Below are positions 49,269 through 57,009 of a stretch of DNA of 64,000 bases, piece by piece. How positions within the stretch are numbered: position 1 is the first letter of the stretch; the number at the start of each line of letters is the position of its first letter. The translations under genes were made by a program, and so were the position numbers. Where the stretch lies: NCBI GenBank assembly GCA_019635355.1, contig JAHBZQ010000001.1:3348001-3412000 (forward strand), written 5' to 3'. The notes under the pieces were generated by a model. The model saw nothing but the letters and a program-made list of their open reading frames with translations, did no database searches and was not told the origin of the DNA. The stretch comes from Rhizobacter sp. Its GTDB lineage: Bacteria; Pseudomonadota; Gammaproteobacteria; Burkholderiales; Burkholderiaceae_C.

Positions 49269-50022
49269 CCACGGGTAGGTGATGGACCGGGGTACCCTGC
49301 GCATCCAGGACCACCACCCAGTCGCCCTTGCGCGCCCCGCTCAACGGCAGAAACCGGGCGTCGCTGTCAAGAAGATGCAGCTCGGCCAGACGGGCCATCG
49401 CTGCTTCGCGCACGGCGGGATAACGCGCAAAGAGGATGGAAATCGGACGAGCCTTGCGCGCTGCCTCGGCACGCCGCAGTTCGTAGGACTGCCAGAAGCG
49501 CGGACGCTGCGACCAGTCGAGGCCGCCCAGCGCCTTGAAGAGCGCCTCGTTGCTTTCCTCCCCCGCAGCGGGCACGCGAACGCTCAACAGCAAGGGACCA
49601 CTCAAAGGAAGCTCACGGTACTCGGCCGGCGCTCGCGGAAGGTCAGCCACGTCAACCTGGGCCGCAGTGACCACGCGGAATCGATCACCCTCGAAAACCG
49701 ACGCGATGGGGCGGGCCGCGAACACCGTGTGGAGCCCGTACAGCAACGCGGCCAGCTGGATCGCCGCAATCACGATGAGATCCATGGCGAGGTGCCGCCG
49801 CGTCTTGCGGGTGTCAAAAACGGCCAGCGTTAGCAGTGGACCGAGAACCAAGTCGACGCTCGTGATGAGCACAAAAAGACCCAGGCCGCCAGCGACGTGG
49901 CGGTAGATGCCCGGGTACCAGACCCCCAGCACCAGCGCGGCCGCGCTGGCGGCGATGAGGGCAGAAATCAGGAGATGGAGGCCGCTCGCACGGACACGGC
50001 TGCGGAGGTCGAATGTCGGCAC
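49255..50022 (-). CDS. TfpX/TfpZ family type IV pilin accessory protein
   Basis: A 255-residue membrane protein with four hydrophobic segments (about residues 14-34, 40-63, 78-98 and a shorter one near 110) and the family-typical GLGLFVLITSVDLVLGPLLTL. TfpX/TfpZ proteins are encoded beside minor or major pilin genes and help pilin stability or assembly by an unclear mechanism. It lies downstream of pilA beyond a terminator (50055-50084) and overlaps the glycosylation gene by 14 bp. Read-through from pilA or an own promoter is possible. Confidence 0.85.
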   Translation of the reverse strand: MPTFDLRSRVRASGLHLLISALIAASAAALVLGVWYPGIYRHVAGGLGLFVLITSVDLVLGPLLTLAVFDTRKTRRHLAMDLIVIAAIQLAALLYGLHTVFAARPIASVFEGDRFRVVTAAQVDVADLPRAPAEYRELPLSGPLLLSVRVPAAGEESNEALFKALGGLDWSQRPRFWQSYELRRAEAARKARPISILFARYPAVREAAMARLAELHLLDSDARFLPLSGARKGDWVVVLDAQGTPVHHLPVDGFF

Positions 50023-50054
50023 GGCGCGAGTGTAGCGATCCGATATTGCACACC

Positions 50055-50084
50055 AAATAAAAAGGGGCGCCGAAGCGCCCCTTG
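50055..50084 (-). terminator. Rho-independent terminator of pilA
   Basis: An 8-bp GC stem (50063-50070 with 50075-50082, CGAA loop as read on plus) is followed on the minus strand by TTTTTATTT. It is 25 bp past the pilA stop and would limit transcription of the accessory and ligase genes. Confidence 0.88.
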
Positions 50085-50106
50085 CGGAAAACAGCGTCGC
50101 TGAATT

Positions 50107-50661
50107 TCAGCGGCAAGCAGCCGGAGCGTACTTGGCACGGACGCCGGTGGCGCCGACGGCAGCGGTGGTCATGCCACCAGCGGCAGCCGTTGCAGCCGTT
50201 TCAGACACGCAAGCCCAATCGATGGCGCCAGAGTGGCCAGCGGCGAGGGCGGTCGCCAGATCTTCCGGGGCGGTACCAGAGGCGCCGACGCGGATCCACG
50301 GTGCGATGCGGATGACGTTTTCCGTAGCAGCGAGACCGACCGCAGCGGAGAGGTAGGTCACTTCGATCACACCACTGGCGTTGTCGGCCAGCACGGACTG
50401 GACGTACTTGCTGTTCGCACCCGAGTTGCCGGCCTGGGCATTCCAGGTGTTGACGACGCGGAGCAGATCGCCGGTGGCGGCGGTGCCGTCGGTGGCAATG
50501 TTCTTCTTGATGGAGTCAGCCAAGCTCAGACCTTCCGTGATGCGGGTGCGCACCGTGTAGTCCTGATAAGCCGGCAGAGCGACTGCAGCCAAGATGCCGA
50601 TGATCGCCACAACGATCATCAGTTCGATGAGGGTGAAACCCTTTTGAATAGAACGCTTCAT
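50107..50661 (-). CDS. pilA: Type IV major pilin
   Basis: A 184-residue prepilin. The prepilin peptidase site is KG-FTLIELMIVVAIIGILA after a seven-residue leader, with Glu5 conserved. The C-terminal pair of cysteines (WACVSET and APAACR) forms the expected D-loop disulfide. It assembles into type IV pili for twitching, adhesion and DNA uptake. ATG 50661 is fixed by the prepilin leader. A clear sigma-54 promoter lies 49-64 bp upstream, and a terminator follows. The neighbouring PglL-like gene suggests it is O-glycosylated. Confidence 0.95.
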   Translation of the reverse strand: MKRSIQKGFTLIELMIVVAIIGILAAVALPAYQDYTVRTRITEGLSLADSIKKNIATDGTAATGDLLRVVNTWNAQAGNSGANSKYVQSVLADNASGVIEVTYLSAAVGLAATENVIRIAPWIRVGASGTAPEDLATALAAGHSGAIDWACVSETAATAAAGGMTTAAVGATGVRAKYAPAACR

Positions 50662-50709
50662 GGAAAGCTCCTGAAAGGAATGAGAGGGGTGAGACACGGT
50701 TCTTCTGTT

Positions 50710-50725
50710 GCACCCTGCATGCCAC
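50710..50725 (-). promoter_or_regulatory. Sigma-54 promoter of pilA
   Basis: On the minus strand TGGCATGCAGGGTGCA matches TGGCAC-N5-TTGCA closely, with the invariant GG and GC exactly 10 bases apart. It lies about 50 bp before the pilA ATG. RpoN-dependent pilA transcription, usually with PilR, is known in other proteobacteria; pilSR is not in the window. Confidence 0.85.
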
Positions 50726-50842
50726 CCTGAATCGGGGGAAAAAGCGTGGAATCCGACCTCAGTTCTGACACAAAGGGTCACCGGGTGATCCAGTTCACGT
50801 TGCAGGCGGACACAGATTGACGGAAATCGTCACTGAGGGGCA

Positions 50843-51619
50843 TCAGGCCAGGTCCAGCACCTGGCCGGCGCGCAGGGCGCCCAGGCGGTGGGGAGTGGCC
50901 AGCCGGCCGACTTCTGCCATCACGGCATCGACTTCGCCCGGCTTGATGTGGGTGATGTGCACGTCGACGCTGCCCTGCAATTGCGCCAGCTCGAGGCCGA
51001 GCTTCTGTGGGTGCAGATGCTGGCTCAAGCAGGCGACATCGCGCTCGTCGTCACTGAACGCCGTCTCGATGACCAGGTGTGCGACCTTCATGGACGACAG
51101 GCGCCGCCACAGTGCCGGGTTCGGCCCGGTGTCGCCGGTGAACACCCACCAAGCCTCACGGCCTTGCAGCGCAAACCCCACCGCCGGCACGGTATGGGCG
51201 GCGCTCAGCACCTCGAAGGTCTTGCCGCCGAGGGTCAGCTGGTCACCCATCTGGAATGGGACCATCGCCAGCACGGGCCGATCGGCGACCGGCAAGCGGG
51301 TGAAATCGGGCCAGATCACGCCGTTGAAGATGTGCGTGCGCAACGCCTGCAGCGTCTCGGGCAGGCCATACACCTGGATCGGCCCGCGCCCCTGCGCCGC
51401 TCGCAGGCGCATCACCGCGTCGGCCAGCAGGCCGATCGAGAGAACGTGATCGAGGTGGGAGTGGCTGACCAGGATGTGATCGATCTGGGCCAGCGCCTCC
51501 AGCGGCAGGTCACCCACCCCCGTGCCGGCATCGACCAGCACGTCGTGGTCGACCAGGAAGGAGGTGGTTCGGCTGCCTTCGGCGATGGCGCCAGAGCAAC
51601 CGAGGACGCGGATTTTCAT
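50843..51619 (-). CDS. Metallo-beta-lactamase-fold protein, class II cyclic-nucleotide phosphodiesterase-like
   Basis: A 258-residue MBL-fold hydrolase. The metal site HSHLDH is at about residues 53-58, with further ligands in FTGDTG and the C-terminal HITHIKPGE. The N-terminal MKIRVLGCSGAI is typical of a group that includes class II 3',5'-cyclic nucleotide phosphodiesterases. Cyclic AMP hydrolysis is thus a fair guess, not proven. The ATG at 51619 is chosen; the upstream frame is not protein-like. Its neighbours are a FHA-kinase-phosphatase cluster, but a 175-bp gap separates it from the FHA gene. Confidence 0.82.
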   Translation of the reverse strand: MKIRVLGCSGAIAEGSRTTSFLVDHDVLVDAGTGVGDLPLEALAQIDHILVSHSHLDHVLSIGLLADAVMRLRAAQGRGPIQVYGLPETLQALRTHIFNGVIWPDFTRLPVADRPVLAMVPFQMGDQLTLGGKTFEVLSAAHTVPAVGFALQGREAWWVFTGDTGPNPALWRRLSSMKVAHLVIETAFSDDERDVACLSQHLHPQKLGLELAQLQGSVDVHITHIKPGEVDAVMAEVGRLATPHRLGALRAGQVLDLA

Positions 51620-51794
51620 GGGTGAGGCGACAGGCGAGAGCACAGAGCCAGGCGCAACATGCGCGGCACCCGGATGCTGCCGGCAGCAGACCCCTGCCGC
51701 AAGGTCGCAATGCGGCAATTCGCAACCAACGGCATGCACTCACACCACGCCCTCGCGGGCCGTGTGAAAAGCGTCACGCCGCGTGCGGCGGGCG

Positions 51795-52472
51795 TCAGGC
51801 CTGGATGAACTGCATCTGCGTGCCGGCGAGCTCGATCACGTCGCCGTTCTTCAGATGCAGGGTGTCGCCCACCAGCGGGTTGCCGTTGATGGTGGGGCGG
51901 GTGGCGCCTTCCACGTGGGCGAAGACATAGCCACCCGGGCGCTTGGTGATGGAGGCCACTTGCACGCCAGGCTTGCCGACGGTGGTGACGACCTTGGTGA
52001 GGGCCACTTCGCGGCCAGCGGCAGCGCCGTTCAGGACCTTGATGGTGCCGGGGGAAGTATTTTGGCCGAGACCGCCGAAGCCGGAGTTTGCGCCCTGAGC
52101 CGAGGTGTGCGCGAAACCGTGGCTGTAGGCCGCAGGGGCCGGGGCACCCTGCTTCATGATCATGGTCTTCTCGTAGTCGGTGCCATCGTCGACGAGGTAC
52201 TTGATCTTGTACTTGCCGATCTCGACGGTGTCGTTGTGCGTCAAGAGCTGCTTCTTGACGGCCTTGCCGTTGATGTAGGTGCCGTTGGTGCTGTTGAGGT
52301 CTTCGATGAAGACGTCGGTACCGACCATCTGCAGCACGGCGTGCTCGCCACTCACCGCCAGGTTGTCGATCACGATGTCGTTGTACGGACGGCGGCCGAG
52401 GGTCGTCTTGTCCTTGGTGATCTGCACTTCCTTGATCACCACCCCGTCGAGCGAAACGACCAGCTTGCCCAT
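51795..52472 (-). CDS. Tandem FHA domain protein
   Basis: A 225-residue protein. The first forkhead-associated domain (about residues 20-95) is canonical with GRRPYND and STNGTYINGK, residues that bind phosphothreonine. A short linker holds DYEKTM, like phosphorylation sites in other FHA substrates. A second, degenerate FHA-like domain (about 140-222) keeps the fold motif TINGNPLVGDTLHLKNGDVIELAG but lost the binding arginine and serine. It is the third gene of an operon with the phosphatase and the kinase, which suggests it is the kinase substrate or reader. ATG 52472. Confidence 0.88.
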   Translation of the reverse strand: MGKLVVSLDGVVIKEVQITKDKTTLGRRPYNDIVIDNLAVSGEHAVLQMVGTDVFIEDLNSTNGTYINGKAVKKQLLTHNDTVEIGKYKIKYLVDDGTDYEKTMIMKQGAPAPAAYSHGFAHTSAQGANSGFGGLGQNTSPGTIKVLNGAAAGREVALTKVVTTVGKPGVQVASITKRPGGYVFAHVEGATRPTINGNPLVGDTLHLKNGDVIELAGTQMQFIQA

Positions 52473-52534
52473 GCTTGACCTCTGTGTTTTGTATGTCTCA
52501 GGCCCGTCGGGCCAGGTTGATGATGTCGACCATC

Positions 52535-53317
52535 TCAGCGCCGGAAGGGCCACCACGACCGGGGCGCATTGCTCTGGCCCTTCACGCGCACCAACACCAC
52601 GGCAATATTATCCTTTCCCCCTGCGTCGTTCGCCGCATCGATGAGCCCGGCCCCCATCTCGGGAAGCGCATCGTGCGACTGCAACACCTGGGCGATGCCA
52701 TCGTCGTCCAGCATGTCCGACAAGCCGTCGGAGCACAACAGGTAGATGTCCCCCGGCATGATGTCGTGCAGGTGGGTTTCGAGCAGCACGGTGTCTTCCA
52801 CGCCCACGGCGCGGGTGACGAGGTTCTTGTTGGTCGAGAAGGCGGCCTGCTCGGGCGTGATGAGCCCGGAGTCGATCTGCTCCTGCAGCAGCGAGTGGTC
52901 GTGGGTGATCTGAACCAGCCGGCCGCCGCGGAAACGGTAGCCACGCGAGTCGCCCACATGGCCCATCAGCAGGCGGCCTTCGCGGAACGCGCCGACGACG
53001 AGCGTCGTGCCCATGCCGGCGTACTGCGGGTTGGAATTGGCAGCGTTGAAGATCGCCCGGTTGGCGTTGTCGACGCAGATGTCCATCGCACGGCGCACGT
53101 CGGTGTCGGTGGCGCTGCTTGAGGCTTCCTGCAGCCAGCGGCCGAGTTCTGCCTTGATGAACGAGGTGGCCATGCCGCTGGCCACTTCGCCGGCGTTGTA
53201 GCCGCCCATGCCATCAGCCAGCACCACGAGCCCGGCGGCTTCCTGGACGGCGATGGAGTCTTCGTTGTTGTTGCGGGCGCGTCCGGTGTCCGTGGCACTG
53301 AAGAACTCGAGCGTCAT
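52535..53317 (-). CDS. PP2C-family Ser/Thr protein phosphatase
   Basis: A 260-residue PPM-type phosphatase. The metal and catalytic motifs are present: TDTGRARNNNEDS, LADGMGGYNAGE, GHVGDSRGYR, SDGLSDML and GGKDNIAVVL. It removes phosphate from Ser/Thr and typically opposes the partnered kinase. ATG 53317 (MTLEFFSA) is chosen over an upstream ATG at 53353 because the PP2C fold begins at this point. The gene is 41 bp after the kinase and 62 bp before the FHA gene. Confidence 0.92.
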   Translation of the reverse strand: MTLEFFSATDTGRARNNNEDSIAVQEAAGLVVLADGMGGYNAGEVASGMATSFIKAELGRWLQEASSSATDTDVRRAMDICVDNANRAIFNAANSNPQYAGMGTTLVVGAFREGRLLMGHVGDSRGYRFRGGRLVQITHDHSLLQEQIDSGLITPEQAAFSTNKNLVTRAVGVEDTVLLETHLHDIMPGDIYLLCSDGLSDMLDDDGIAQVLQSHDALPEMGAGLIDAANDAGGKDNIAVVLVRVKGQSNAPRSWWPFRR

Positions 53318-53358
53318 GGCGGGTGGGTGGGCGCGTGCAGGTTCGTTGACCAAGCGGA

Positions 53359-54654
53359 TCAGAGGCTGGGATTGTGCCCCGTATCGACCCGCTCCATTTT
53401 CACGGTAGCGGCGAATCCGCTGGAATCGGGGGGGAGTGTCGCCGCATCGACGGGGCCGGGCTGTTGCCCTTGCGACTTCATGCTGGCCACGACGGCGCGC
53501 AAGTCTGCGGCGAGCTGCTGGCCGCCGCCGTAGCGCGCTTCGGGGCGCTTTTCGAGCGTGAGCGCCACGACACGCGCCAGCGCTTCAGGCAGGTCGGGGC
53601 GGATGCTGCGCACGTCGGGCGCGGGTTCGTTGGCGATCTGCTGCATCAGCGTCGCCATCGATTCCGAGCGGTGCGGCAGGCGGCCAGTGAGCAGTTGGAA
53701 GAGCATCACCCCGAGCGAGTAGAGATCGCTGCGGCCGTCGACACGCCGCCCCGCCAGTTGCTCGGGCGACATGAACGAGGGCGTGCCCAACACCAGGCCG
53801 GTGCGCGTGCGGGCCGAGTCGGCGACACGGGCAATGCCGAAGTCGGTGACCTTGACCAGATCGGTCGCGGGGTCGACCACCACATTGGCGGGCTTGATGT
53901 CTCGGTGAACCACCCCCTGGCTGTGCGCGTAGTGCAGCGCATCGGCGACCCGCGCCACGATCTGCAGCACCGTCGTCACCGGCAGCAGCTTCGTCGGTGT
54001 CGTGTAGGCCTGCAGGTTGTCCCCCTTCAGGTACTCCATCGCGATGTAGGCCAGCTCGCGCTCCTCGCCTGCATCGAAGATGGTGACGATGTCGGGGTGC
54101 TGCAGGCGGCCGGCGGTCTCGGCCTCGCGGAAGAACCGTTCGCGCGCCTCGACCAGCTCGTCACCCGAGAATTCGCGGCTGAGGGCCATGGTCTTGATCG
54201 CCACCTGGCGGCCGATCTTCGGGTCGCGGCCGAGGTAGACGGCGCCCATCGCACCCCGGCCGAGCTCACGTTCGATGCGGTAGCGGCCCAGGCTTGCGCG
54301 GTCGGTTTGGGCGGGCAGGGTCGAACGGGGCGCGGAAAAGGTGGAGGTGGGCGCTCTGGTGGCTGCGACATCCGGGCGGCGCGGCTGCAGGCGGCCCAGC
54401 GACCATCCGATGTGGCCGAAGACCAGCGCCGCCACCACCGGGAGCGTCCAGCCCACCGGCACGGAGAGTTGCCACCACAGCAAGGCGGCGACCGCGACGA
54501 TGCTGAACACCAGCATGACCGAGACCGCCACCCCGGCCTCGCGGCGCAAGCGCGGCAGGACCCACACCAACTCCGCCCACACCAGCCCCAGCGCCAGCGC
54601 GCTCAAGCCCCAGCCTGCGGCAGACGTCTGGAAGAGATGCTGCGCCACACCCAA
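53359..54654 (-). CDS. Membrane-anchored Ser/Thr protein kinase
   Basis: A 431-residue eukaryotic-type kinase. An N-terminal membrane region with about three hydrophobic helices (residues about 14-34, 44-62, 68-86) precedes the kinase domain (about 124-390) with GRGAMGAVYLG, VAIKTM, HRDIKPANV, TDFGIA and MSPEQLAG. Anchoring at the N-terminus instead of the usual C-terminal single helix is unusual. Start is TTG at 54654, with GAGG eight bases upstream; a GTG at 54648 is an alternative. No extracellular sensor domain is seen. It probably phosphorylates the FHA protein of the same operon. Confidence 0.9.
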   Translation of the reverse strand: MGVAQHLFQTSAAGWGLSALALGLVWAELVWVLPRLRREAGVAVSVMLVFSIVAVAALLWWQLSVPVGWTLPVVAALVFGHIGWSLGRLQPRRPDVAATRAPTSTFSAPRSTLPAQTDRASLGRYRIERELGRGAMGAVYLGRDPKIGRQVAIKTMALSREFSGDELVEARERFFREAETAGRLQHPDIVTIFDAGEERELAYIAMEYLKGDNLQAYTTPTKLLPVTTVLQIVARVADALHYAHSQGVVHRDIKPANVVVDPATDLVKVTDFGIARVADSARTRTGLVLGTPSFMSPEQLAGRRVDGRSDLYSLGVMLFQLLTGRLPHRSESMATLMQQIANEPAPDVRSIRPDLPEALARVVALTLEKRPEARYGGGQQLAADLRAVVASMKSQGQQPGPVDAATLPPDSSGFAATVKMERVDTGHNPSL

Positions 54655-54735
54655 GACCCGTACCTCACAGTTCCGTCATGGAACCGGCACGGTATCACAG
54701 GGTTACAGCTCCCGCCGATGCAGAAACGGTGTGCA

Positions 54736-55185
54736 TCAATCCGCGAGCGCCAGCATCGCGCTCAAGCCGGTGCTGATGGCCACGGGGTAGGTCCAACGGC
54801 TCAATTCCTGCGACTCCGCCCCGGCAGCCAGCGGCTCGTCGGGCTTGCCCAGTCGAGGACGGCGCGCGTCGAACACCTTGATGCCCCCGAGCCGCTGGTC
54901 CAGCCGGACCGCCACATCGAGCAGTGGCCGCTTGGCCACCATCTTTTCGATCTTGACGCCGGGCTGCGCCTCGAACATCACTTCCACCTTGGCCAGCAGA
55001 TCGGCCGCCCAGCGCTCGCGCCACTGCTGGCGGCCCGCCGCCGACACCCAGCGGCCGATGTGGCGCGTGAGGGTGGGCGGGCAGGCCACCAGGATCCAGT
55101 GACTGGCCTCGCCTTTTTGCACCAGCGGGGCCAGCATCTGCGCCGCATGCGGCGCGTCGTTCAGGAACACAGCGATCTTGTCCAT
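54736..55185 (-). CDS. Unknown protein downstream of terC
   Basis: A 149-residue protein I do not recognise. The beginning (KIAVFLNDAPHAAQMLAPLV) looks like an alternating beta-alpha, Rossmann-like start, and there is a hydrophobic C-terminal stretch (YPVAISTGLSAMLAL). No signal peptide is visible. It starts 24 bp after terC on the same strand, so it is likely expressed from the riboswitch-controlled transcript. Codon and composition patterns are those of a real gene. Weak likeness to universal-stress-type folds is not enough to name it. Confidence 0.65.
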   Translation of the reverse strand: MDKIAVFLNDAPHAAQMLAPLVQKGEASHWILVACPPTLTRHIGRWVSAAGRQQWRERWAADLLAKVEVMFEAQPGVKIEKMVAKRPLLDVAVRLDQRLGGIKVFDARRPRLGKPDEPLAAGAESQELSRWTYPVAISTGLSAMLALAD

Positions 55186-55209
55186 CGGCGTTCTCCTTGC
55201 GTGGTTCTG

Positions 55210-55905
55210 TCAGGTGGCGGAAGGCCGGTTCGCGGGTGTACGGCGCGCCGACCACCAGCCGGCCGCGAGCACCCCCACGATGAGCACCGCATAGGTGACG
55301 ATGCGGTTGACGGCACTCGGATCGAACACCTCGTCGAGCAGCGGCTCGCCGATGATCATGTGCGCCGCGGTGTAGGCCAGCACACCGGCACCGACGTAAG
55401 TGATGATGGGGAAGCGTTCCACGAGCTTCAGCACCAGGGTGCTACCCCACACCACGATGGGCACGCTGATCAGGAGGCCGATCACCACCAGTGTGAAATC
55501 GCCGTGGGCCGCGCCGGCCACGCCGAGCACGTTGTCCACGCCCATCAGCGCGTCGGCGATCACGATGGTCCGCATCGCGCCCCAGAAGGTGGTGACGGCC
55601 GGGCCGCCATGCTCGCCTTCTTCACCCGACCCCGGGGCGAGCAGCTTGTAGGCGATCCACACCAGCCCCAGGCCACCAAGCGCCATCAGACCGGGGATCC
55701 TGAGCAGCCACACCACGCCGACGGTCATGGCCGTGCGCATCGCAATGGCGCCGAAGGTGCCCCACAGGATGGCACGCTTCTGCAGGTGGGTGGGCAGGTT
55801 GCGCGCGGCGAGCGCGATCACGATGGCGTTGTCACCGGCCAGCACCAGGTCGATGAGCACGATGGCCAGCAAAGCTGACAGCCACGCGGAAGAGAAGAGT
55901 TCCAT
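55210..55905 (-). CDS. TerC family membrane protein, manganese-riboswitch controlled
   Basis: A 231-residue membrane protein with about seven helices and the TerC motifs VLAGDNAIVIALAARNLP and ALMGVDNVLGVAGAA, whose acidic residues lie in the membrane and are thought to bind metal ions. TerC relatives controlled by the yybP-ykoY riboswitch export Mn2+ or protect against it; this gene has that riboswitch in its leader. ATG 55905 has GGAG six bases upstream. Previously such proteins were linked to tellurium resistance by name only. Confidence 0.92.
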   Translation of the reverse strand: MELFSSAWLSALLAIVLIDLVLAGDNAIVIALAARNLPTHLQKRAILWGTFGAIAMRTAMTVGVVWLLRIPGLMALGGLGLVWIAYKLLAPGSGEEGEHGGPAVTTFWGAMRTIVIADALMGVDNVLGVAGAAHGDFTLVVIGLLISVPIVVWGSTLVLKLVERFPIITYVGAGVLAYTAAHMIIGEPLLDEVFDPSAVNRIVTYAVLIVGVLAAGWWSARRTPANRPSAT

Positions 55906-56007
55906 GAGGTCTCCAGGAGCGGTTGCACGACAGACGGTGCAAGCCCATGAGGACGGGTGGTGGAGGCGAGGGGCGGTCGCCTTCGAGCCTGCCGTCATCG
56001 GCTTGCA

Positions 56008-56140
56008 TCGAAGGTCTTGCTCGGCTTGGAGTGAATCGTTATGGCCTGGCAAACCGGAAGCAACGCTTCGTATTGACGGCTTGCCGATACCCGGCGGACG
56101 GCACTGGTGCCACGGACCGGGTCGAGCTACTCCCCTTCAG
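56008..56140 (-). promoter_or_regulatory. yybP-ykoY (manganese) riboswitch upstream of terC
   Basis: On the minus strand the leader has the two invariant parts of this motif: GAAGGGGAGTAG near 56127-56139 and GCAAGACCTTC near 56010-56020, which form the closing P1 helix (GAAGG with CCTTC) around about 110 bases of paired sequence. TATACT at 56146-56151 (read on minus) is a good -10 box just upstream. The 100 bases after it lead to terC and contain GGCTTGCA pairing with TGCAAGCC, a candidate switch helix. Known members bind Mn2+ and turn on manganese exporters. Confidence 0.9.
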
Positions 56141-56191
56141 CGGCCAGTATAGCCACCGGGGTTGTGCTTGGGGATGTGGGAAGTACGCCCC

Positions 56192-56881
56192 TCAGGCCCG
56201 CTGGCGCGCGTGCTGGCCACGGCGCTGCAGCCAGAGGCCCACCACCACGACCAGCGCGGCGCCGATGGCCCCGGCGATGTTGATCTGGGTGTGCGTCAGG
56301 TCGGGAAAGCGCTCGCTCACTGCCGGGTCGGTCAACAGCATCTCGCCCGCCAGGAAACCGAGCAGCGCAGCCCCCAGGGTGATGATGATCGGGAAGCGCT
56401 CCATCACCTTGAGCAGCAGCGTGCTGCCGAAGATGATCAGCGGAATGCTGACCGCGAGGCCGATCACGAGCAAAGGCGTGTCGCCCTTGGCCGCCGCGGC
56501 CACGGCCAGCACGTTGTCGAGGCTCATCACCAGATCGGCGACCAGGATGGTGCGGATGGCCGACATCATGCCGCCCGCTTGATGGCCCTCGCCATCGTCG
56601 TCGTCTTCCTCGTTCAGCAGCGAGATGCCGATGTAGACGAGCAGCAGCGCGCCGACGATCTTGAGGTAAGGCCACTTGAGCATCTCCACCGCGATCAGCG
56701 TGAGCACGATGCGCATCACGATGGCGGCAGCGCTGCCCCAGAAGATGGCCTTCTTCTGCTGGTGCGGGGGAAGGGAACGTGCGGCCAGCGCGATCACGAC
56801 GGCGTTGTCACCCGAGAGGATGATGTTCGCGAGAATGATCGAGCCGAGAGCTGCCCAGAAGGCGGCAGAGGTGAAGTCCAT
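56192..56881 (-). CDS. TerC family membrane protein, paralogue 2
   Basis: A 229-residue TerC paralogue with about seven transmembrane helices and the motifs ILSGDNAVVIALAARSLP and LVMSLDNVLAVAAAA. It shares about half its residues by eye with the previous TerC but carries an acidic loop EEDDDDGE. Its upstream region (56882-57009) has no riboswitch motif, only a hairpin that probably ends sucCD transcription. It stands 286 bp from the riboswitch-controlled copy and is transcribed towards it. Confidence 0.9.
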   Translation of the reverse strand: MDFTSAAFWAALGSIILANIILSGDNAVVIALAARSLPPHQQKKAIFWGSAAAIVMRIVLTLIAVEMLKWPYLKIVGALLLVYIGISLLNEEDDDDGEGHQAGGMMSAIRTILVADLVMSLDNVLAVAAAAKGDTPLLVIGLAVSIPLIIFGSTLLLKVMERFPIIITLGAALLGFLAGEMLLTDPAVSERFPDLTHTQINIAGAIGAALVVVVGLWLQRRGQHARQRA

Positions 56882-56948
56882 TGGCTGGGCCCGTTTGTAG
56901 GTGGGAGTCAGAGGCCCGCGTGGGGGCCCCCTTGTCGAGCTGCCAGGA

Positions 56949-56996
56949 TTCTAGAAAGCCGGCCGTGCCGCTACGTTCGTAGTAGTACGGACCGGC
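56949..56996 (-). terminator. Hairpin terminator candidate after sucD
   Basis: GCCGG-CCGT at 56958-56966 pairs with ACGG-A-CCGGC at 56987-56996 (one bulge), with a further inner CTACG/CGTAG. On the minus strand it is followed by TTTCTAG. It lies 14 bp past the sucD stop and before terC paralogue 2. Confidence 0.6.
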
Positions 56997-57009
56997 GAGG
57001 GGCCTCAGC

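Noticed and set aside
56882..57009. A second yybP-ykoY riboswitch before the other terC gene
   Set aside because: Neither the GGGGAGTAG nor the GCAAGACC element is present; the hairpin here looks like the sucCD terminator.
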